From: Eunapius fragilis | Taxonomy: Eukaryota > Porifera > Demospongiae > Spongillida > Spongillidae | Assembly: GCA_963681505.1 (NCBI GenBank) | Contig: OY811971.1 | Coordinates: 3,937,711-4,001,710, forward strand | Reading direction: 5' to 3' | Length of the DNA stretch: 64,000 bases | Shown: one piece after another, positions 46,305 through 58,032 of the stretch | How positions within the stretch are numbered: position 1 is the stretch's first letter | Layout: each line of letters opens with the position of its first letter | Program-made: the position numbers and the translations under genes | Notes under the pieces: model-generated | The model's database searches: none | Told to the model about the DNA's origin: nothing | The model's input: only the letters and a program-made list of their open reading frames with translations

Positions 46305-47330
46305 AGGATTGCTGCAGTAATCTTAGGTGGGTTATTGTGGGCTGGACTGCTCCTGGGGTCCTGGGGATGTCTTTTGTAAATTCTTTTACCATATACATTT
46401 GACTGCTATGTGTGGTGTCCACTCAAACGGGAAGCTGTCTTTCCACCACACGAGAAAACGATTGCCCGCGTGTGGTTTTTACGGTCATAACGTCGGAGTT
46501 ATCTCATAAGCTAGCTCCCCCCCACCCAAAAAAAATTTTTAAAATAATTTTTCCCCCCATGCACAAGGCATGTTGCCAACAACGTGGCACCAACGAGTCC
46601 CGTATGCAAGGCTAGGGGGAGCCTTCCTCCCAGCTCCATTACGAGAGTAAATCACAACTTCTCCCAATCCATCCTGGTTTATTCAGCTATAGTTGTCAAA
46701 TTAAAGGGGTGAAGTGATACATGATCTCACAAACGCTTGCTGTTGTTATCTTCTGAACCCTCGCAAAGGATTCGGTCAAGAGGAAACAAAAGCCGTACAA
46801 AGCTTTTAACGTTTTTAAGAGCAACCGGGATTACATGCACTCGTGTTGTTGTACTAAGATTATACGGGAATGACAGTCACTATATTCGCGTCAATCGCTA
46901 TAACTTAACACAACGCATGTGTGCCCAGAATAAGCTCATACAAATTAATTTGCCAGCGTCTAACATAATGCATATGGCGTCATTGCGGCTGATGCTATAC
47001 ACAACGAACGGTTGTAAACCCGTCGCACAATAGTGACAACACTCACTTGATATTTTAGCTTCTTTGTTTAGTCGTGTTAAGTCGTGCTGAGGTGCTTCGG
47101 TTTGAATCCGAATATGATATCACGTCACATATTACAATTCATTGACATCCGCAAGTTTCGCCCATATAGGATTTAATTGACCCGGCTATGAATATAATTA
47201 GAAACCCATGCACGACCCTGACGAAGGACGGAAAGGTTTGAAACGGAAAGACGGAAAGGTTTGAAATACCAATTCATGTCCAGCAATTTCGGACATCCAT
47301 ACACGTCTATGCATTGAAAACGCATGTTAA
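46305..47330. other. No gene recognised
   Basis: One plus-strand open frame (46,737-47,033) has no recognisable domain and no splice context. I see nothing else. Confidence 0.4.
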
Positions 47331-47352
47331 TTTTTTTAAATATAAGTAATGC

Positions 47353-48770
47353 TAATTGTCTGATATATAAATACAGACAAAAACTTGTACAATACAGATA
47401 AACAAGCACATAACGTTATAAATTACCTACCACAAAGACTAAATAATATATCAGTAGCCGGTGTCTGAGATGGCCCTGGACAGCAGAGCCCTCACATTTG
47501 CCCTAACAAGGGTCATGCTCAACCTTTGATATAGGGCTGTGACAGATGCAGACTTTGGGCAGTTCTGACGTGTGGCCAAGCGAGAGGCTAGCTGCGATAT
47601 TGCCCACTTTGCTTCAGTGCCCCAACACCCATAGGTCTCCACAGCTATTGGGATGCATACCCAACCCAGTTCTGCACATTTGGAGTCATTGGCCTTATGC
47701 TTTCTCTCCTCTGCTGCCAAGGCTGCAGACCCTGCTGTCACACTCGCTTCAGGTAAATTACTTGAGGTTAGCGGTGATGTGACAGTAAAGTCAAATGCAG
47801 CAGGCTTTCCCATCATCCAGTTTGCTGCCAGGACATCAGCTGGTCGCGTGTGGCGTTCCTCAGATGTAAAGCCGTACCCAACCTCCACCTGTGCACTTAT
47901 GCAGGCTCTCCTACATGACTCTGCAAATACATCCCGAAGCCTGTTGTGGCGAATGACCACATCGCCCCCATGCTTGCATGTCAAAGCATGGTGGCCTAAA
48001 GGGTCCAAAGAATGAGCTGGACAGTGAGGACATGTGGCACCCTGAGAGCCTGAGATGCTAACACCAAGCCACCATTGTAAGGCTGCTTGGAACTCAGAAG
48101 GCTCCAACTGCAGATTGAGACCAGGAGAAGGAGCTGTGGAAAGCCATGCTGCAGCATGGGGAGATGAAACTGATAAAAGGCGAGCTCTGTCAGGCAATGA
48201 TGATTTTGAAAAAAGCTGTGCAAACAGGCTGTCTTCCAATTTGTTCGAAAGCATCTTTTGGCGGCATGATGTCTCCCTGATAGTTTCCAATGTAACTGTA
48301 TCCTCATTAGAAACATGTTCATTAAACTTATCGATGGCATTCAACAGGTGCTGATTGGTCTCAGAGCACATGCCAGCCATGCTTAGAGATGCTATATAAC
48401 AGGCAGATGAATGTTCTGAAAGCCGGCGCCGGAAGCCCTAAACCACCTCTGCTAAGGCTGAGTTGTGCCTGTTTCCAAGCATTGTTTGTGGTGTCTACAG
48501 CTGTAGATAGAGCAAAGCAGTGACGAACATCATTATCGAAGTACTCCAGTCCTTCGGCAATGAGAGAAGGGGGTGTAGATCTTGCCAGGTGCACAAGCTT
48601 ACAAAATCCGCCACACTGTCGTAACAGAAGCAGAGCAACTTGGGGGTCCACAGAACCAACCTCTTCCAGTTGGGAAAGTAATTTGGAGGCTGTAGCACAC
48701 TTCTGAGATACAATTTTGGCACAAAAAATTGCATCCCCAATAGGAGCTCCCAAGATCTCCAAATGAGGTA
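47353..48770 (-). mobile_element. 5'-truncated LINE, family B, nearly open
   Basis: Two overlapping frames cover the C-terminal half. 48,361-48,780 has QCGGFCKLVHLARSTPPS. 47,451-48,380 has the finger [19 protein letters not shown], the endonuclease segment RHTRPADVLAANWMMGKPA followed by AFDFTV, and the C-terminus LSMTLVRANVRALLSRAI. One frame change near 48,370 separates them. The sequence taagtaatgc borders both ends (47,343-47,352 and about 48,771-48,780), probably the target duplication. The short 3' UTR lacks a poly-A tail. Confidence 0.82.
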
Positions 48771-48925
48771 AGTAATGCATTCTTTATTTTTCGCTTTCAT
48801 TTTGCGAGCAGGAGAATCAACAACAAAACTAATTACTTTCGCTTTTTTAAATATAAGTAATGCATTCTTTTATTTCTAGCTTTCATTTTGCGAGCAGGAG
48901 AAACAACAAAACTAATTACTTTCGC
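48771..48925. repeat. Tandem duplication of ~80 bp
   Basis: Two copies of a unit containing taatgcattctt and tttcattttgcgagcaggag and ending aattactttcgc lie back to back. The LINE above inserted into the first copy. Confidence 0.8.
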
Positions 48926-49235
48926 TATTACGTAATAATTTTCTTTAGAGGTCAGTAATGTAACATATGGTGGGCGCGCCCTTATAGTGCAAATTATAAG
49001 TGCTGGTGCGTGTGTGAGTGGGAGGAGCGTGTCGTTTTCTAAATGCTCGTAAATGTGCCCTTGGTTCAATACATTTGAATATTTCTTTCATCGGCGTGGA
49101 TAGACGAACGTGCGCTCATCGGCGTGTATCTACCTGTTCGCTACGACTGCGTAAGTTAACGGTCCGTTCCTACATCTTGATACCTCATCCCGATATGCGC
49201 AATGACACACCACGCGCACACGCGCGCACACACAT

Positions 49236-49414
49236 TCCCACATACTCCCAGCTCTTTTTCCTGGGGTGCACATTAGTAAGAATCACTTTAGCTGATGCTG
49301 ATTAAATGGTTGGGTTGGTCTGTACCCAGGGCAAGAATGGGTTAAATATCTCTAACCGCTAGTCAGTTGTGTCGTCTGGGTGTGGCCTGTGTGTGTAAGT
49401 GTGTGTGTGTGTGT

Positions 49415-49490
<76 letters not shown>

Positions 49491-49852
49491 TCCCAGCTAT
49501 TTTTCCTAGGGTGTATATATTAGGAAGAATCTTTTTAGCTGATGCTGATGTAACTGTTGGGTTGATCTGTACCCTGGGCAAGAATGAGTTAGCTGCTAGT
49601 TGTGTCATGTGGCTGTGGTCTATACACTGGGTTAAATCTATCTAGTTGAGTTGCCTGGGTGTGACCTGTACCCTGGGCAAGAATGGGTTAATGTTTAAAT
49701 CTCTCAAGCTGCATGCTGGTCAGTTGGTCTGGGCAAGAATGCAGATTCTCTCTAGCCACTAGTCGTTGTAATGTCTGGGTGTGTCCTGTACCCCAGAAAG
49801 GGCCGCTGGTCATTGTAATGCCTGGGTGTGGTCTGTACACACGCACACGCAT

Positions 49853-49922
<70 letters not shown>

Positions 49923-49945
49923 TCCCAGCTCTTTTTCCTGCAGTG
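49236..49945. repeat. Tandem copies of a CA-containing unit
   Basis: The anchor acatactcccagct recurs at about 49,240, 49,487 and 49,917. In the first two units it is followed by tttagctgatgctgat, and variants of the phrase gtaccctgggcaagaatg recur through the region. Long (CA)n tracts occupy about 49,420-49,487 and 49,857-49,918. The unit spacing is uneven, about 250 and 430 bp. Confidence 0.8.
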
Positions 49946-49963
49946 TACTGTTTTGCTAATATT

Positions 49964-50511
49964 ATGCACCTATCAATGGTAACTGCAACCCCCCCCCATC
50001 CGGGACATATAGGGGATTAGTGGGGGATTTGACCGGCTAATCAGATTATTGCGGCGCATTTGACCGTACACGGGGATTTGACCTCGACCGCGAAAATGAA
50101 TATTAATCGTATAACAGCTTGTGACCTCCCCCTATCGGCGTGTTTTGCAGCTCAAAACTTGTGACGACCTTGGCACATTCACGGTACGTACGCAACATCA
50201 TACCTAGCCTGTACCTCACCGGATACAAGAACATGCGCTTTACCAAACTACTAGTACAATTATAACTACAACTCTTATAGCGGCACAATATCAGCTGTAT
50301 ACCTACAAAGGCTAACGCGCGTTCGTTTTGAATAGCAGGAACGAAACCGTAGGTTATAAAAGGTATCAAACAAGTAACGGGACTGGGTCGAGGAGGGGTC
50401 ATTTGACCAGTTATTAGTCCCCAACAGTGGGGCATTTGATTTAATAAATGTCAAATCCCCCTATGTCCCGGATGGGGGGGGGTTGCAGTTACCATTGATA
50501 GGTGCATTATA
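49964..50511. mobile_element. MITE with long terminal inverted repeats, ~548 bp
   Basis: Both ends read atgcacctatcaatggtaac..gcaacccccccc..atccgggacat in inverted orientation, about 55 bp each. The motif atttgacc recurs inside. The end sequence acattgataggtgc also occurs at 1,229-1,242, so a second relative may exist there. No coding capacity. Confidence 0.8.
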
Positions 50512-50790
50512 TTCATCTCCAAAGCCTATGTACATACATGTATATGGTTGTGTATTTGTCTGTTCCAGCTGCCTACATGTACCGATATCTGATTGTGGGA
50601 TACTTGTATTTGTTTTGAGGTCTCTATTTTTTATTACTGGGATAAATAAAGTACATCTTTCTCCCAGCTTGCTAGGTGATGAAGAGAAGCTTAGTGTGAC
50701 CACCCAAATATTGTACTGACACCTGTGCTCTCTTCAAGATAGTGGATGGCCTGTAACAAGATTGCTCTGGTTGTGAGTTCCATCTCTAAG

Positions 50791-50942
50791 CACTGTGTAT
50801 GTGTATGTCCCAATTCCCTCCTCCCCTCTGAAGGGCTTAGTGCAGGAGAGGACGTGTGGGGCACTCTGCTTTTCGTCGGGGGAGGAGGAGCATGGGACTA
50901 AGCCCTTCAGAGAGGAGGATGGGGTTGGGACATATAAATATA
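50791..50942. repeat. Foldback repeat, 152 bp
   Basis: Arms with cctctgaagggcttag and ctaagcccttcagagagg pair, and outer parts (tatgtccca and tgggacata) extend the stem. Confidence 0.85.
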
Positions 50943-53098
50943 CAGAAGGGGTTGGAAAGTGTAGAGGCAGTAAGCCTTCAAAGGATATTTCTACATCCAT
51001 TCTCCCTCCCCTACATGTATGATCAGATGATAAGGGTAATGTGATTGTAATGAATAAGAATGAGGTCACTTTAGCAGCTGCAGTTTAGCCTGGTAGTTCA
51101 CTTTTGACAGCTAGTCTGAGAAAACACTTTAGTTAATATAGTAATGGAGTTTAGAAGTACCTTTCACAATTATACTTACGTGCTTTTTATTTGCATCTTG
51201 CATTTGTTTTATCATGAGGGCTATTGAATGTGTTCCACCTCTACACATTGTGTATGCTTGTGTATATGTGTGTGTGTGTGTATGTGCATGCTTGTGTATG
51301 TGCGTGTTGCTTGCTTGCTTGTACCTTATGTACTGGCTCACCCAAGCAATCCTACTGACACCTGCTGCACATGCATGACCAGTGACAGCAGCCAAACTGG
51401 GTTGAGCAAAACAGCACCCAGGTCTCCTGGTTGTTCAGATTGGGAAACCTCCCCACGCCTATAGATACAACCGTGTATTTGCCCACACCTTTAAATACCT
51501 TCCTATTCATCTGATATGTAACACTATTCCCTGTACTCTTCTTATGTGCCCCAGGTGCCCAGGATGAGGTGGTACTTTATGTATGTGTGGGTACATGTAC
51601 AATGCACGCATGTTGATGTGGTGTGAACGTGCTACTGTACATGTAAGAGAATCAATTCTGCACTAAATTATTTACACCACTATTCTCATAGCGCTTACCG
51701 AAGGGAGGGGCCAACCCCACGAATGGCGCCAAAGTGGGAGGAGCATTATCAATTTTGCAATCTTAGTTATTTGTTAATCGCTATTTGTACGCTCAGGTGA
51801 TTGTTAGTAGCTGTTTTACATGTTGAACGAATCCGGACACTTAGACAGGTCGGGTATTATCACACAGTCATCGTGATTTGTTGCTGACAGGTCCAGTAAG
51901 CGTTTAACCTCCTTTACCTTTCCCAACTGTTCACAATTTGCTAGATCAAACGTGACTAGAAAGGTAAGCGTTGCCAATTTCGTTTTCATTTCAATGTCCC
52001 TGTTGTATCAACATGACAGTTCGCAAGGATACACGTGCGGTGAGTTAAATAATTTTGACGATAAGAATTTACAGTTGTTGTTCTGTACAGGCGACTTGGA
52101 ACGAAGTTATGCTGGATGTCACCTCGGACTGTTAGTTTGTTGTTCTGTTGTACTTGTGCAAATTATTTGGATTCTAAATTGGATCGGGAACGAGGGGTGG
52201 GAGTAGGACAAATACACGGAATATGGTGACCGACAACATAGCCACAAAGTGAATTCAAAGGCTTGCTATTAGACAGGAAATAAGCTCCTGTATAAATGTG
52301 ACATTTAATAGTGATTGGTGTGGCTACACATGGCGGTGGGTTTATAAGTGAGTGAAGGGGTTTTTGAGTCATTCTAAACGCACTTTGTGTCTTGCAATTT
52401 TTCCCTTGTGATGGTGAGTCCAAACAGGGTGCAAGTGGATGGTGGGGGATCTGACAGAAGCAGCCATTGTGATCTGTGCATGATGAGCAGTGTAGTTAGG
52501 AAGGTTTTTGTCCCAGGTGGTGGATTTTTCCTTAAGAAGGTTTTTCCACGGGGTTATTCCGAGATCAGGTGTGGGCTCACCTGTTCCGAATATAGTTAGT
52601 TAGGTTTAGGAGCTGGTTACTGCAGTGGAGAGGTGGAACAGTCTGTTTTGTGTGTTTGATTGGGTATGCAGTGTAATGCTGCTGAGATGCTGGCATTAAG
52701 ATGATGGTCAAGAGGGAGAGGGATGTGGTAACAATAGTCATGTAAGGCATGTGAAAGGAGCACTCGCATTGAAATGTATGGCTAATTATAAATAAATTCA
52801 GTGCCTAGTAACATTATGATGGATAGTCCAATTGAGAATGCGTAAGGGCCATTTAATAGAACCTTTTTGGAGTTTAGAGAAAATGAAAAAATTTGAAAAC
52901 ATGAAAAACAACCCAGAAGGGTGATTTTGCTGGACACTTCCATTATAATAGAGATATGGTCGCTTAATTGGCTAATCACATTGGATGTCCTCTTTTAAAT
53001 CGAGGGAATTCCCCCCCCCCCCACCCCAAAATCCCCTACTGCGGGGGAAAAAATTTAATCCCTACATTTCCGCTGGAAAGCAAAAATACAGCAACGCC
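50943..53098. other. No gene recognised
   Basis: Contains a TG-rich tract at about 51,255-51,305 and open frames such as 51,952-52,206 with no recognisable domain. Confidence 0.4.
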
Positions 53099-56000
53099 AT
53101 GGCATCCTCTAAAAGATGTAGTACTGGTAAGCTATTATTGTACGGTACAAAGACAAAAACACAAGGCCTCTACTAGTATTGTTCTACGGTACATATAAAA
53201 CGATGTAACCTGTATGTGTGCACTTCAGTACTGTGATTTCTCTGGTGTCATTGTAGACAAGAGGAGCTATACAGGAGGCTCTACTAATTCTCCAGGATTC
53301 GTGTACCTCATGGTGATGCCGGTGTCGGAGCAGATTCTGTCCCCCCGCAGATTTTGTCCCCCCGGACATAATCTGCTAGCGGAAATTGTCCCCCACGGAC
53401 ATAATCCGCTAGCAGATATTGTCCCCCTTCCGCAGATATTGTCCCCCCCCCCCCCCCCCCCCCCGGCCAACCGATGCTTGGCCGTCCCGGTTTTTTTTTT
53501 TGTTGACGTCAGGTCCTATAAGCCCCGCCCGCTTTTTTGCATCGAGCCAGTTTAGCACACACACCCCGGCCTCCCCCCTCCTCCTTCCCCCCATCAGTCC
53601 CGCAGTGCTATCAATCTATACCTTCCCGCCAGACGTCCTGGCCGCGGCCCTGAATATTGTCCCCTCCGCCCTTTTAAGTTGCACGTGGTGCGCTTTGCAG
53701 CTGCTATTATTCGCTATTAGCTTTCAGTAGTCAGCTGCAGCATTATGGATGAAGAAGAGTACGATGCCATTTTCAGCTTTCTGGAGTATGGTACTTAGTT
53801 CCCCTCTGCATGGCATCACAAGAACCTAAAGCGAGCTCAAGTGTGTGGACTATGCGGTCGATAGCGGCATAGATTATTTAAATAATCTATGATAGCGGCG
53901 TATACTGTACCGCAAAAAGGATAAAGAAAGAGGGAAAATTGAATACCTTCAAGTTCCTAGAGGCGTAGAAGAAATAGAACGAATCCTTCATTCATGCCAT
54001 CCGTCCAAAGAAAGTGAGTATGACTGCCATGCACGTATATACGTACACATCGGGGCTCGGTTAATCGAATTAGTACTTCATGATCGAAACCAACTATTTA
54101 CAACTTTTGCATTAGTCTTTACGCAAGCTGATTTTATACAATGCACGCGTGTAAACGATTGGTATAGATCACCATGGTCGATAACCAAGCGCCTGAAAAG
54201 TGTCCGAGGATTAACATTGACTCAAGCTAGGATCGATAATCAAATAGCGCTCAGTCTTTATTTGCGAAAGAACGCAACGCTTTATAACTCAGGATTGAAA
54301 TTTATTAACTGCTTGCAGTAGTTAGGCAAATACAAATAATCCAATTAGATTTCACATTATTGTAAGCGGTTAAGTAACTGTATCAAATCCCTCAAAAATC
54401 AAAATAATTCAAAGCCCTCTATTAACAAAGTTATTCAAGATTGTGGTTTGCGATAATTGATTCCAATAACTGATAATAAGTAACACACGATCTGGATATT
54501 CGGTGGAACAGTACTGATTTCAAGTTCCTAGGTTCAATAGTGAGTTATTCACATTTAAGACCATCATTTGCTTTAAAGTTATTAATGTTGAAGCTGTTGT
54601 GTGGTAAATATTTTTAATAACCATCATAAATTATTCCAGTATAAAATGAAGTACATAACACTAATTGATTTGGTAATGGATTATTTAATGGTGCGTTATT
54701 AAAACTCAACGTTAATAAAAACGTAGTGGTTATATAGCTTTTTCAAGTTTGATTTGTTGTTTTGAATATTAACTAGTAAAACGCCAATAAAATTTCATAC
54801 TTTTTCAAAGTCTCATCAATTCTATTCTGCAGTTTATAAATCACGTTATGAATTAAAAGTTGTCATACATTGTTTTGTGAGTTTAGTTGACTCCAAGCTA
54901 TTTGATTTTATTTTTTGAACGGCTAAAGATAAATGTAACAATGCGGTTAGTATTTGACATGGTTATTGTACGTTCATAAATTCATGATCCTATTAATGAA
55001 TTTTAAAGCGTTGCGCTCTTTTGCAAAGACCCTGTATAGGTGGACACCTGCATGGGAAGGGATAAAACAAGAGAAAATTAAGGTTTCATCGAGGTTCTTC
55101 TGGAAGACGCAGATGAAAGATGTATACATGAAGGTGCGTAAGTTCGTTAAGACGTGCGATGTTAGGCAAAGCACCAATGGTGCCAAGTTTATGAAGACCG
55201 TAGCCCCTCTGCATCCCATATACCCATACAACCTAGTGTTTGTATCAAGTTAGTTGCAATCAAGACTACCTTAAGCTAATGCATGCATGTATCAATTTAT
55301 GTTGGAATAGACCTGATTGGTTCTCTCCCAGAAACTGAACGAGGCAATTGTTGCATCATCACCTTAGTTGATTACTTTTCTAAGTGGCCTGAGGCTGAGC
55401 CTATAGCTGACAAGACTGCAAGAACAGTTGCTGCGTTTCTGTATAAGATTATATATATGCAGGCGAATGTATATGAATTATTAATTCAGTTTACATATAA
55501 GGCTATAAGCATATATGCATATCATAACATGTAACTTCTTTATAGGCATGGTTGCACCAATGTCACCGGCCATATCAGATCAAGGACGTGAATTTGTGAA
55601 CAGAGTCAATGCAGTACTGTTTCAATTAATGGGAACAGAACACAGGATAATCTACAGCATACCATCCTCAAACTAATGGTTTGGCATAATCAAACACTGC
55701 AATGATCCCTAAGGATGTTTATGCGTGTCTGATGCCTGACACCGCTTACGGAGACTTGGTGCAATGTGACACCCATCACAAATGGTTCCTTATCAAATGT
55801 GTTGGTATTCTCACACTTCCCAACACTGCATGACGACAAATGGTGTTGCTCTTCCTGTGTATGTGACTGAGATACTAGCTGATTTATGGTTGGATTGAAG
55901 CATTTCCAGCTTTTCTTGTAAAATTAATATGTATCTGAGCGTTTGGCGACCATTTCACCATACGAAGCTGTATGCCTACACACTCAGCTCGCTAATCGAA

Positions 56001-57048
56001 TGCAATGTTGGGGGGGGGGGGGGGGGGGGGGGTTACCTCTGGCCGCACTATGGCTCTGTTACCCCAGGCCTTACTATATAGCTCTGTTACCCCAGGTCTC
56101 ACTACGGCTGTTACCCCTAGCCTCACTACGGCTCTGTTACCCCTGGCATCACTATGGCTCTGTTACCCTGGCCTCACTATATGGCTCTGTTACCCCTGGC
56201 CTCATTATGAATTTGTTACCCCAGGCGCCTCACTATGGCTCTGTTACCCCAGGCCTTACTATGGCTCTGTTACCCCTGGCCTCACTATGGCTCTGTTACC
56301 CGGCCCTGGCCTTACTATGGCTCTGTTACCCCAGGCCTCACTATGGCTCTGTTACTCCTGCATGGCCTCACTATGGCTCTGTTACCCCTGGCCTCACTAT
56401 GGCTCTGTTACCCCTGGCCTCACTATGGCTCTGTTACCCCTGGCCTCACTACTCTTCCTGTGTGTGTGACTGAGATACTGATTAATTGTTTGATTGAACC
56501 ATTTCCAACTTTTCTTGTATATAATTAATATGTATCCAGCGTTTGCATGACGACCATTTCACCATACGAAGCTGCATGCCTACACGCTCGCTAATCAAAC
56601 GCAAATTATAGATTTATTGTTGGAGGGGGGGGGGGACACATTCTGCGGAGGAGGGACAGAATCCGCTAGCAGAACGGCGGATTTTGTCCCCCCGGACAGT
56701 GCCCGCTAGCGGATTGTGTCCCCCCGGACAGAATCCGCTAGCGGATTGTGTCCGGGGGGACACTTTTTGGGGGGGACAAAATCCGCTATGACACCGGCTT
56801 CCAAACCGTGTCTAAACTTTTCTTATTTAAAGATTCACTGGTCAAGCTAGATATCCATCTGAACGCTTAAAAGATCTTCAGACTGGAAATCCATTTCGTA
56901 TCGACCTCCGTGATAAAATTGCTGTACAACGGATGGCTGATGCGGAAGCCATTGCTCGCGGAGCAGTCGAACATCTCATCACTGCGACCAATGCCAGCCT
57001 GAGTGGAGGGAGGGAGTGGTTTGTGAGGAAAAACGAATGTACGAGCTA
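53099..57048 (+). CDS. Possible small host gene split by a transposon (unrecognised)
   Basis: Three stretches look like exons. 53,099-53,126 starts MASSKRCST and ends at GTAAGC. 53,257-53,312 encodes KRSYTGGSTNSPGFVYLM between AG and GT. 56,833-57,048 encodes about 70 residues (ARYPSERLKDLQTGNPFR, DLRDKIAVQRMADAEAIARG) to a stop. The last stretch has strongly coding-like composition. The phases do not fit cleanly between stretches two and three, so at least one border is wrong or an exon is missing. I do not recognise the protein. The gap between them contains the Ginger-like element. Confidence 0.35.
55855..56604. repeat. ~150-bp direct duplication flanking a minisatellite
   Basis: Copies at about 55,855-56,004 and 56,455-56,604 share tcttcctgtgt, gtgactgagatact and ccatttcaccatacgaagct. 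Between them lie a G-run and the 26-bp minisatellite. Confidence 0.85.
56035..56455. repeat. Minisatellite, ~26-bp unit, about 16 copies
   Basis: The unit is ctcactatggctctgttacc plus cctggc, with small length variants. All three forward frames stay open across much of it, giving spurious 100-180 residue proteins. Confidence 0.92.
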
Positions 57049-57774
57049 GTTAGTAATCTGGACAGCTATTTCAGGGACGTAGGAATAGGTACGGCAAGTC
57101 CGAATTTCGCCAGACCACTTTTCCCCCTGCACTTAATGTGCGTCTGTTCATTTTTTACTTTATAACAACCAGATCATTGCAAGTGCAAGTGAATCGAATC
57201 TAAAAAGGCGGAGTTACTAGATAAGTAGTAATAATTTTGTGAGTAGTTTGCAATGACGAAACCGATTCCTGATTCCTGTCATCTCCGATTCTGTACATAA
57301 TTGTCATTTGCTTCGACCCGATATGGCAACTTGTTCCATTAGCTGTTATGAAAAAAAATAATTAAATTCGCCGGACCACTCCTATAATGAGTGCTACGTC
57401 CCTAGCTGTATTTGTACTGCTCTTGCAAAAGAAAATCAGCTCGCACGTGGTGCACGGCGGTAGCGAACCGTGACTACGCCATAGATATTATAATATAATA
57501 TCTATGCTAACGCATACATGTGTATAGTTATGCGTATATCGGATCTGGAATGAGACCAGAAAGCCATAATACACTATATTTTGTATATTGCCAAATCGCA
57601 TGGTCTTAAATGGTGTTTCAATCCATTTATAGGGTCGACATGAATAACTAATAGGATAGAGGGTGCAGAAGCTTTTTGACACAGACTATCTATCCTTATA
57701 ACGTGGTATAGGCGGGGGGGGGGAGGGAGGAGGGGGAGCTCCAGACTCCCCGCCCCCCCGCATATGCCCTTGTG

Positions 57775-57814
<40 letters not shown>

Positions 57815-58032
57815 TGTGTGTGTGTGTGCTCACTGTGCTCTAGAGTCACTGTGTGTCGTGAAGATTAGCAGGTACTGCACCCCTCCCCCCCGGCCCAATT
57901 CCCATTTGTTTGAAGTCAATGAATCAAATGATTAAAAAATGCCAAATGACTGGAAATATTAATTGGTAGTATAAACTCATTTGCAGAAAATTTTGACCAC
58001 AATCTGACGGGGGTGGGGAGGTAGGCTGGGGG
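57049..58032. other. Intergenic stretch
   Basis: Contains a perfect 27-bp palindrome (57,480-57,506, catagatatt..aatatctatg) and a (GT)n tract at 57,774-57,827. No exon recognised. It is the 3' flank of the TTLL gene. Confidence 0.6.

Larger units (their letters stand above)
53323..56793 (+). mobile_element. Ginger-like element with gypsy-type integrase, broken fossil
   Basis: The ends start TGTC and finish GACA, with inverted copies of a gcRgattYtgtccccc motif, and both flanks are CCGG (53,319-53,322 and 56,794-56,797). Both ends carry clusters of gctagcggatt and ggacaNaatccgctagc subterminal repeats. The interior encodes pieces of an integrase of the KRBA2/Ginger kind: MDEEEYDAIFSFLE near 53,744, a zinc-finger-like region, GIDLIGSLPETERGN and LVDYFSKWPEAEP around 55,305-55,400, then SDQGREFVN. 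CCGG flanks and TGT..ACA ends fit cut-and-paste Ginger transposons as I recall them. The gene is broken in several places (at least four) and the element is old. Confidence 0.75.

Noticed and set aside
46737-47033. 98-residue plus-strand open frame
   Set aside because: No domain and ordinary non-coding composition; length is within chance.
50103-50435. 110-residue minus-strand open frame
   Set aside because: It falls inside the 49,964-50,511 MITE and has no domain.
55943-56528. Open frames of up to 176 residues rich in Leu, Tyr and Pro
   Set aside because: They are translations of the 26-bp minisatellite; all three frames are open and none has a domain.
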